This document shows positions 57,049 through 64,000 of a DNA stretch of 64,000 nt, in pieces (position 1 is the first letter of the stretch; every line of letters starts with the position of its first letter). The translations under genes and the position numbers were made by a program. A model generated the notes under the pieces. That model ran no database searches, had not been told where the DNA came from, and saw only the letters and a program-made list of their open reading frames with translations. The stretch lies in the NCBI GenBank assembly GCA_025927475.1, contig JAICLL010000010.1:1-64000 (forward strand), written 5' to 3'. Source of the DNA: Pirellulales bacterium. Its GTDB lineage: Bacteria; Planctomycetota; Planctomycetia; Pirellulales; JAICIG01.

Positions 57049-57301
57049 GGCCCTCTCCCTGTTTTGTACCAAACAAGTGGCTTGGGTGATTGCACAGGCA
57101 CCGGGCCAACGCGGAATGACAAAAGGTGGCTGACAGAAAAATGGGAGACTTGGGCTCGGCCCCGATTGGTCGGCGCCGCTCGCGGTAGTTTTCTGTCATC
57201 AATTTTTCTATCGCTCGATCGGCTGCGCGAAGCGATCCCCCCACACGTGGCCTCCGAAATCCGGCCCTCTCCCTGTTTTGTACCAGATGAGTGGCTTGGG
57301 T
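57049..57301. repeat. 39-nt direct repeats flanking a segment with inner 10-nt inverted repeat
   Basis: ggccctctccctgttttgtaccaaacaagtggcttgggt (57049-57087) recurs at 57263-57301 with 3 mismatches; inner tgacagaaaa (57131-57140) / ttttctgtca (57189-57198). Confidence 0.75.
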
Positions 57302-57505
57302 AGTTTTCAGCCTGTTTTTTGCCCATTATAATCAAATAGCCCATTCCGGCGGCGCTGGAAATTGGCTTAGGGCTACGTAGACAAGCATCGCGATGCGATT
57401 GAAGCAGAGATCCGCGAGAACGACGGGTCATAACGATGGCCAGGATCTTCGCCGACCAACACATCTACCATGAACAGTCGGGCTGGACGTTTTGCCGCCC
57501 ATCAA

Positions 57506-57880
57506 ATGAACCCGCCATACACGACCACGGCGCCTGTCAGCCTCAATCGTCGTGGGCGGGCAGCCCGCTTCGCGTTGCGGGCGGCCGCCGCCACATCCAT
57601 CGGCTTCATCAGCGGGACGATAGGTTACGCCGTGTTTTCGGAACGCATGTCGGCAGTTCAGGCGGCGTGGGCTGACGCGGGCTTGCTAATTTATTATCGC
57701 GCCTTTGGCTACACCGAGTTCTGTCTGTGGAGCGTTTATGCCACCTGCTTTGGCCTGCTCGCGCGGCGAGCCTCGGGCCGGCTTGTCGCCGCGCTCGTCG
57801 CATGGCTGGCAACGGTCTGCGCGGCGACTACCTGCGCTGGCGCTTCGAGGATCTTGATTCGGGCGGTGTCGAGCGGGTAA
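57506..57880 (+). CDS. Putative small membrane protein
   Basis: Hydrophobic segments SIGFISGTIGYAVF, LVAALVAWLATVCAATTCAG; no recognisable family. Confidence 0.4.
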   Translation: MNPPYTTTAPVSLNRRGRAARFALRAAAATSIGFISGTIGYAVFSERMSAVQAAWADAGLLIYYRAFGYTEFCLWSVYATCFGLLARRASGRLVAALVAWLATVCAATTCAGASRILIRAVSSG

Positions 57881-58139
57881 GCCATGAAACGAGCCAGATC
57901 CGGCGCGGAACTGCTGCCCCGAAGGGGCGAAATAGAAAAGCCAGAGGCATTCGCCTCTGTTGTTCGACGCATCTCTGGATCGGCCCGCCCACTGCCGGCT
58001 TGGGCGGCGGTGAAATTGGATTCGCCTTTTTGGGCGTGAGGCGACTATAATCTTTCAGAGAGGTTCGACCCGCCTGCATCGGGAAAGCTGCCTCCCCGCC
58101 TGAGCTTTCCTTGGTTTCTTTCGCCCACGAACGCTTCGC

Positions 58140-59255
58140 GTGACCGATCGTTTTGCCACCGCCCTTGGCCTGACCCTGTTGCTGGCATGTCTGCCCGGCT
58201 GCGAAAAGCCGGAGGAAATCCGGCATTACACAATTCCCAAGCCGGAAGCGATCGACCAATTGGCGGGGGGGACGGCTGAACCTGCCGGGCCGGCTGAGGC
58301 AGCCGAGCCCAGCCGCATGCTGGCCGCCGCGGTGCTGCGGCCCGAGCGAGCCTGGTTTTTTAAGCTGACCGGCGCGGTCGACGCCGTCGCCGCGCAAGAG
58401 GCCGCCTTCCGAGCGTTTCTCAAATCGCTCCGCTTCGGCGACGACGACTCGCCCCCCGATTGGACGCTGCCCGAGGGCTGGAGCCAGCGGCCCGCCAGCG
58501 GGATGCGCTATGCGACGCTCGAAATCGACGCGGAGCAGCCGCTGGAGGTCTCGGTGACCACGTTGGGCCGCGAAGGCGACGACGCGGACTATCTGTTGGC
58601 CAACGTCAACCGCTGGCGGGGCCAGATGGGCCTGGCCGACTTCGACGCCAATCAATTGGAGTCTGAAACCGAGCAGATTGCGATCGAGGGCGGCGCCGCG
58701 ACGCTGGTCGACCTGGTGGGACACATGAAGCCGGGCGGGCCAATGATGTCAGGCGGGGCCGCTCCGTTTGCTTCCGGCGGGCCTCGAAGCCAGAGCGGCC
58801 CCTCGCCGCTCGATCACGATAGCAAACCCCGGCCTTCCGCACCCAGCGGCGCGCAGGGCTTGCAATATGAGACGCCCGAAGGCTGGAACGAAGAGCCGGC
58901 CAGCGGCTTCCGCCTGGCCAGTTTCCAGGTGTCCGCGGGCGAGCAGAAGGCGGAGATTTCGGTGGTCGTGGCCGGCGGAGATTTGCTGGCCAACGTCAAC
59001 CGCTGGCGCGGGCAGATCGGGCTGAAGGCCACCACCCAGGACGAGCTTGATCGCGAGGCTCAGCAGATCGACGTGGGAGGGCGGAAGGGAACCTATGTCG
59101 AATTGACCGGCGAAAAGAAGACCACCCTGGCCGTGGTCGTCGACGCGGCGGGCCGAACCTGGTTTATCACGTTGAAAGGCGACAACGATCTTGCCCGACG
59201 CGAAGCCGGCAAGTTTCAAAACTTTGTGCATTCATTGAACATTTCAGAGCCTTAA
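58140..59255 (+). CDS. Lipoprotein with duplicated domain, upstream of cytochrome c biogenesis gene
   Basis: LGLTLLLACLPGCEKPEE lipobox; two copies of LLANVNRWRGQ(M/I)GL units; GTG start. Confidence 0.75.
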   Translation: MTDRFATALGLTLLLACLPGCEKPEEIRHYTIPKPEAIDQLAGGTAEPAGPAEAAEPSRMLAAAVLRPERAWFFKLTGAVDAVAAQEAAFRAFLKSLRFGDDDSPPDWTLPEGWSQRPASGMRYATLEIDAEQPLEVSVTTLGREGDDADYLLANVNRWRGQMGLADFDANQLESETEQIAIEGGAATLVDLVGHMKPGGPMMSGGAAPFASGGPRSQSGPSPLDHDSKPRPSAPSGAQGLQYETPEGWNEEPASGFRLASFQVSAGEQKAEISVVVAGGDLLANVNRWRGQIGLKATTQDELDREAQQIDVGGRKGTYVELTGEKKTTLAVVVDAAGRTWFITLKGDNDLARREAGKFQNFVHSLNISEP

Positions 59256-59325
59256 GTCGGACACCCGGACGGACAAAGCACGGGCGCCAGGTGATTGACT
59301 GAGCCAAAGCCAAGGAGCGGAGATC

Positions 59326-62300
59326 ATGGGGGAGAGCAAACCGGAAGCGACGACGTCCGGCGGCGACCGATTCACGATTGAAGGCCACAGCGAGCCACTG
59401 GCCCTTGGTCCGCTTGTTGCGCGGTTGCTGGCGCCTTTGGCATCTTTGAAGGTGACGGTGGCTACCTTCGCGTTGGCGATTTTCCTGATTTTCGCCGGCA
59501 CGCTGGCCCAGGTCGACCAAGACATTTGGGTGGTGATGGGCCAGTATTTTCGGACGCCGATCGCCAAGATTCCCTTGCAGATTTTTGTGCCGCGATCGAT
59601 TCCTCTGTCCGGCTGGTTTTACTTTCCCGGCGGCTTCACGATCGGCTCGGTGATGTTGGCCAACCTTTTGGCGGCGCACGCGATGCGATTCAAGCCGCAA
59701 GCGCGCGGCCTGCGGTTGTTGGTGGGCGGAGCGGTGATTGCCGCAGGCGTGGCGGTGACATGGGGTGTCATTCACAGCGGCAGCATTGAGGGCGTGCCAC
59801 TGAAGAGCTGGAGCACACTGTGGAGCTATTACAACCTAGGAGTCGCAGCTTTCGCCGCAGCCGCGGGTATCTCAGCGGCGGGACGCGATCGTTCGCAACG
59901 CATTGAGCGCTGGACGTTGGCCGGGCTGGCGGTGGTGCTGGCCCTCATCGCCGCCGGACTGTACCTGGCCGGCGATTCGGCGCGTCCCAGCGATGCGTCG
60001 CTGCGCATCTTGTGGCAATTGACCAAAGGCTGGCTCGCCGGGCTGGTGTTGCTCGCCGGCTGCAGCCTGCTCTTCCGCAAGCGGGCGGGCGTGGTGCTCC
60101 TGCACGGCGGGGTGGCCCTCATGATGATCAATGAACTGATCGTCTATGGGTTGCACGAAGAAGGACAAATGCACATTCGCGAAGGGCAAACCGCCAATTT
60201 CGTGCAGGACATTCGCTCATTGGAGTTGGCAGCCATCGACCGTTCGCACCCAGACCACGACGATGTGGTGGCCATCCCGCAGTCGAGGCTTCCGCTCGGT
60301 GAGCGGATTGAATTGCCTGAATTGCCCTTTGACGTCGAGCTGGTCAAATTCCTGCAGAACACCGACGCGCCGCGGCGGCGGGAATCGGACGAGAAGTCGC
60401 CCGCCGATGCCGGCGCCGGCCGCGAGGTGGTGCTCGACGAGCGGCGGCCCACGTCAGGCGCCGATGCCAGTGGCAAAATCGACATGTCGGCCGCCTATGT
60501 CAAGCTGACTGATAAGGGCGACTCCGCGCGGTCGCTGGGCACCTATCTCTTGAGTTTGTGGCAAGGAGACGACGCGCCCGAGCGGGTTACGGTCGACGGC
60601 AAAACCTACGATTTATTCCTGCGCTTCAAACGTACCTACAAGCCATATGCTATGCACTTAGATGACGTGCGCTTCGACAAATACATGGGAACGAATACAC
60701 CCATGAATTATTCGTCGCAGATCCACCTGAAAGACCCGACGCGCGCGGTCGACCGCGATGTGAAAATCTGGATGAATAATCCGCTGCGGTACGCTGGCGA
60801 AACTTTTTACCAATCGAGCGTCGACCAGGACGAACGCGGCACCGGACTTCAGGTGGTGAAGAACACCGGCTGGATGATTCCCTATGTGGCATGCATGATC
60901 ATCGTGACGGGCATGGTTTCGCATTTTCGAGGTACGCTCACGCGATTTTTGCGGCGGGCAGGCGGCGGGCAGGCGGCGGCGTTCACTGCGGCCGCGGTTA
61001 TCTCTTCGGCGAGCGGCAACCCCGCCGCAACAGCCGCGGCGGCTTTGCAGGAGCGAAAGCGCCGCCCGCGAGCAAACGATTCCAAGTCGCCTCTGCCTCA
61101 GTCGGCGCAGCCGGCTTCCGTGCTGGTGCGTTTTGCGCCGTTGGCACTGGTCGGTGTCTGCGCCCTGTGGATCGCCGGCAAGGCGCGACTGCCCGAGGCC
61201 GGCGGAAAGATGGACCTGGTTGCGTTTGGCGAGTTACCGGTTGTTTATCAAGGCCGCCCAAAACCCTTTGATACGCTGGCACGCAATACGCTGCGCATCA
61301 TTTCGAAGCGAGAGTATTTTGCCAATCCGGCCGGTGAAAAGCGCCCGGCCATCGAATGGCTTCTCGATGTGATCAGCGAAAAGCCCGAGGCGTTGCAGCA
61401 CAAGGTCTTTCGTATTGAAAACCTGGAACTGCTCGATACGCTCGGCTTGGAGCGCCGTCCGGGGGCGTGGCGCTACTCGATTGAAGAATTCCGCGGGCGC
61501 TTGGATGAGTTCGACAAGCAAGTGCGCCTAGCCATGCGCGTGGATGAATCGAAGCTCAGCACGTATCAACGTAAGGTGATCGAGTTGAATGATCATTTGC
61601 GGGTTTATAGCCTCCTGGTTACGTCGTTCCGGTTGCCGCACATTAGCCGCGAAGAGCCGGCGAAGGACCTCTTGGCGGCCGTCCAACAGCAGCGCGAGAT
61701 GCGCCGCCTGCCGCTGCCGCTGGTCTTGCCGCCCGAGCAAGAAGAAGGCGAATGGCAGCCCTTCACCATGGCCTGGACGCGTGCCTTCGCTAAAGCCAAC
61801 CTGATGGGCCAGGACGCCGATCCCGCGACACTCGCACTGACCGATGTCCTGCGCGAATATGCCGCTGGCCGCGCGCAGGCGTTCAATCGCGGCATCGCCG
61901 AATATCATGCGCTGCTGGAGCAATCGCCTTATCGCGAGCGGCTCGTGCAGGATCCGGCGCACCGCGTAGACCTGCGAAAGATTCGCGTTGAAACGTTCTA
62001 CAATTATTTCGATCCGCTCTGGCTCTGCACGTTACTGTATGTGGTGGGCTTTCTGCTCACTGCGGTAGGTTGGCTGGGCTGGCCACAGCTCTGGCGGCGT
62101 TCGAGCTTCTGGCTACTGCTGTTGGCATGGTTGCTTCATTTGGCGGCGCTGCTGTTTCGAATTTATATTTCCGGACGCGGTCCCGTCACCAACCTCTATT
62201 CGTCGGCGGTCTTCATTGCCTGGGGGACGGTGGGGCTGGGGCTCGTGCTGGAATGGTTCTCGCGCTTGGGCATCGGCAACGCCGTGGGCGCGCTCGCCGG

Positions 62301-62916
62301 GTTCGGCGCGCTGGTGATCGCCTACTGCCTGTCGGGCGATGGCGATACGTTTACCGTGCTGCAGGCGGTGCTCGACACCAATTTTTGGCTCTGGACGCAC
62401 GTCACCTGTGTCAGCTTCGGCTACGCCGCGACGTATGTGGCCGGACTATTAGGGCTGGTCTATGTGCTGGGCGGCGTCTTTACCACCGCGTTCGACCGCG
62501 GTACGGCAAAGGAACTGGCACGCATGGTCTACGGCATTGTTTGCTTTGCGATCTTGTTCAGCTTTTTCGGCACGGTGCTGGGGGGGTTATGGGCCGACGA
62601 TTCTTGGGGCCGCTTCTGGGGCTGGGATCCCAAGGAAAACGGGGCGCTGATCATCGTGCTCTGGAACGCCTTGGTGCTGCACGCCCGCTGGGACGGCATG
62701 ATCAAAGACCGCGGGCTGGCGCTGTTGGCCGTAGCCGGAAACATTTGCGTCAGTTGGTCTTGGTTTGGCGTGAACCAATTGGGTAAGGGCTTGCATTCCT
62801 ACGGCTTTACCGAAGGCATCGCGCTGGCGCTGGCTTTGTTCGTGATCAGTCAGTTGGCCGTCATCGTCATCGGCCTGACGCCCAAGCGGCTGTGGCGCAG
62901 CAATGCGGCCGCGTAA
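59326..62916 (+). CDS. ccsBA: Fused cytochrome c biogenesis protein CcsB-CcsA (ResB-ResC)
   Basis: ResB-like N-terminus (LASLKVTVATFALAIFLIFAGTLAQVDQDIW), CcsA WWD-type motif WGRFWGWDPKENGALIIVLWNALVLHARW. Confidence 0.93.
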   Translation: MGESKPEATTSGGDRFTIEGHSEPLALGPLVARLLAPLASLKVTVATFALAIFLIFAGTLAQVDQDIWVVMGQYFRTPIAKIPLQIFVPRSIPLSGWFYFPGGFTIGSVMLANLLAAHAMRFKPQARGLRLLVGGAVIAAGVAVTWGVIHSGSIEGVPLKSWSTLWSYYNLGVAAFAAAAGISAAGRDRSQRIERWTLAGLAVVLALIAAGLYLAGDSARPSDASLRILWQLTKGWLAGLVLLAGCSLLFRKRAGVVLLHGGVALMMINELIVYGLHEEGQMHIREGQTANFVQDIRSLELAAIDRSHPDHDDVVAIPQSRLPLGERIELPELPFDVELVKFLQNTDAPRRRESDEKSPADAGAGREVVLDERRPTSGADASGKIDMSAAYVKLTDKGDSARSLGTYLLSLWQGDDAPERVTVDGKTYDLFLRFKRTYKPYAMHLDDVRFDKYMGTNTPMNYSSQIHLKDPTRAVDRDVKIWMNNPLRYAGETFYQSSVDQDERGTGLQVVKNTGWMIPYVACMIIVTGMVSHFRGTLTRFLRRAGGGQAAAFTAAAVISSASGNPAATAAAALQERKRRPRANDSKSPLPQSAQPASVLVRFAPLALVGVCALWIAGKARLPEAGGKMDLVAFGELPVVYQGRPKPFDTLARNTLRIISKREYFANPAGEKRPAIEWLLDVISEKPEALQHKVFRIENLELLDTLGLERRPGAWRYSIEEFRGRLDEFDKQVRLAMRVDESKLSTYQRKVIELNDHLRVYSLLVTSFRLPHISREEPAKDLLAAVQQQREMRRLPLPLVLPPEQEEGEWQPFTMAWTRAFAKANLMGQDADPATLALTDVLREYAAGRAQAFNRGIAEYHALLEQSPYRERLVQDPAHRVDLRKIRVETFYNYFDPLWLCTLLYVVGFLLTAVGWLGWPQLWRRSSFWLLLLAWLLHLAALLFRIYISGRGPVTNLYSSAVFIAWGTVGLGLVLEWFSRLGIGNAVGALAGFGALVIAYCLSGDGDTFTVLQAVLDTNFWLWTHVTCVSFGYAATYVAGLLGLVYVLGGVFTTAFDRGTAKELARMVYGIVCFAILFSFFGTVLGGLWADDSWGRFWGWDPKENGALIIVLWNALVLHARWDGMIKDRGLALLAVAGNICVSWSWFGVNQLGKGLHSYGFTEGIALALALFVISQLAVIVIGLTPKRLWRSNAAA

Positions 62917-63091
62917 GCCAGACGACGCGGCGGGGGTAGTGGTTTTAGCCCTGCCCTTGTTCCGGGCAGCTAGGAAATTGCAGGGGTATCACTACCAGAC
63001 GGGCGCCTTGGTGGAGTTTTAGCGCGACGCGCGATACAATCATCTTCGACAGTGACCCTACTCGCGGAAAGCGTTCCCTTGGAGGTCGCGC

Positions 63092-63196
63092 TTGGCGTCC
63101 AAGAAAAAGGGCAAGAAGAAACGAGGGCCCAAAGTTCGAGGGCTTTTGGGGCCCGCGGGCGAGCCAAAAATGCCGAGGCCTCGCGATGATCGATAA
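63092..63196 (+). CDS. Possible short basic leader peptide overlapping downstream gene
   Basis: GGAGG followed by TTG start: (M)ASKKKGKKKRGPKVRGLLGPAGEPKMPRPRDDR*, overlapping ATG at 63186. Confidence 0.3.
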   Translation: MASKKKGKKKRGPKVRGLLGPAGEPKMPRPRDDR

Positions 63197-63797
63197 ACGC
63201 CGGCGCCGACAGCCGAAACCAAGTGCAGATGCCGATGCAGGCGAGATCGAATCGCTTTATCAAGAACTTCTCCGGGCTTTTTACCAAGCAGGAGACCGCC
63301 GGCGAGCGCGGTCGGTGGCCAAACTGTTGGAAAAGGCGCTCGCCAGCCACTCCGAGTGGAATGGCAGCATTCGGTTTCACGAAATCCAGTCGCTCATGGC
63401 TGAGTTGCGCGGTGACTGGCGCGAGGCGATCGAACATCGTCATGTCGAGATCCGAAGAATCCTGGAACTACATTGCCTGACGCGGACCACGCCCAGTTGG
63501 GAATTCGTCGAGCGGCAATACGGCGCGAACGACGTGAGTGACCGCCTCGATTTACTGGCCATTCTTTACGACAACGCCGGCGATCTGGAACGCGCGATCG
63601 AAACCCTGCACGAATCGAGGCAGTATTGCGAGGCTCAACAGATCTCTTTCGATGGGCAAGACTTGCTCGACGAATTCGAGGCGATGCAAAAAAAGACCAC
63701 CAATGGCTCTTCGGCCGCGGCTGCCAAACGGCTTGCGGATTCCAACCGGGCACGTTATCGCAAAGCTAAATCCGGCGGAGCCCGGATCACCCGCTGA
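63186..63797 (+). CDS. Hypothetical helical/TPR-like protein
   Basis: 203 aa ORF, AIEHRHVEIRRILEL..LDLLAILYDNAGDLERAIETLHESRQYCEAQ. Confidence 0.7.
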   Translation: MIDKRRRRQPKPSADADAGEIESLYQELLRAFYQAGDRRRARSVAKLLEKALASHSEWNGSIRFHEIQSLMAELRGDWREAIEHRHVEIRRILELHCLTRTTPSWEFVERQYGANDVSDRLDLLAILYDNAGDLERAIETLHESRQYCEAQQISFDGQDLLDEFEAMQKKTTNGSSAAAAKRLADSNRARYRKAKSGGARITR

Positions 63798-63866
63798 CGT
63801 TCGGGATGGCGGCGGATACTTCGGCTGGCCATTCCGGTTTGTGCCCGCGGCAGCTATTCTGAGAAT

Positions 63867-64000
63867 ATGAACGCCAATCGCCCCTTCGTGGGCAGCCTTG
63901 CCCCCGATTTTCATTTGCCTTGCACGCCGCATCCCGAGACCGGCGAGGAACAGGTCGCGCTGGCCGATTACCGGGGCCGCTGGCTGGGGCTGATCTTTTA
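63867..64000 (+). CDS. Redoxin/AhpC-TSA-like protein, N-terminal fragment (truncated by window end)
   Basis: MNANRPFVGSLAPDFHLPCTPHPETGEEQVALADYRGRWLGLIF open to window end; APDFxLP..DYRGRW typical of thioredoxin-fold redoxins. Confidence 0.8.
   Translation, partial: MNANRPFVGSLAPDFHLPCTPHPETGEEQVALADYRGRWLGLIF

Noticed and set aside
56746-57464. ORFs 56729..57244 and 56934..57464 minus strand
   Set aside because: Cover the direct-repeat region; peptides (TKQGEG..) are repeat translations with no homologous motif or convincing start.
1-64000. tRNA, rRNA, transposase or integrase genes
   Set aside because: None recognised by eye in the sequence or ORF track; a tRNAscan-SE/Infernal run would be needed to exclude small RNA genes.

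Overview
This is a high-GC window with strong Planctomycetes (Pirellulales-like) character: DUF1549/DUF1553 and WD40/PSCyt cytochrome proteins, LEPR-type N-termini on surface proteins, CsrA, and giant beta-rich secreted proteins. About 40 credible CDS cover most of it. Recognisable genes or families: 4-haem cytochrome plus DUF1573 pair; an O-antigen-ligase-like/TPR, tandem duplicated membrane protein, and WecA/MraY-like exopolysaccharide operon; a DNA methyltransferase + HNH nuclease (restriction-modification); speD-speE; csrA; a large Cna-B/SdrD-repeat protein; a PIN/TRAM protein; a HigB/HigA-like toxin-antitoxin pair with a tightly coupled third gene; a transglutaminase; YhcH; an AAA ATPase + DUF4276/TOPRIM-like pair (PARIS/OLD-like defence candidate); an Nramp-like transporter with an acidic Asp-rich Ca-binding-like insertion; YhaO/YhaN (SbcD/SbcC-like); an EXORDIUM-like + fibronectin III surface protein; two giant adjacent proteins that look like three copies of one module; and a fused CcsB-CcsA (ResB-ResC) cytochrome c biogenesis protein. 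The strongest unexplained signal is a dense set of several different palindromic repeat families in spacers. At least two of these families also appear inside ORFs in frame and are apparently translated as linker peptides. A second strong signal is a roughly 340-bp inverted-repeat element at 16591-16926. Most other long ORFs in the supplied track are antisense or out-of-frame shadows of high-GC genes. All family assignments were made by eye from motifs, with no database search.
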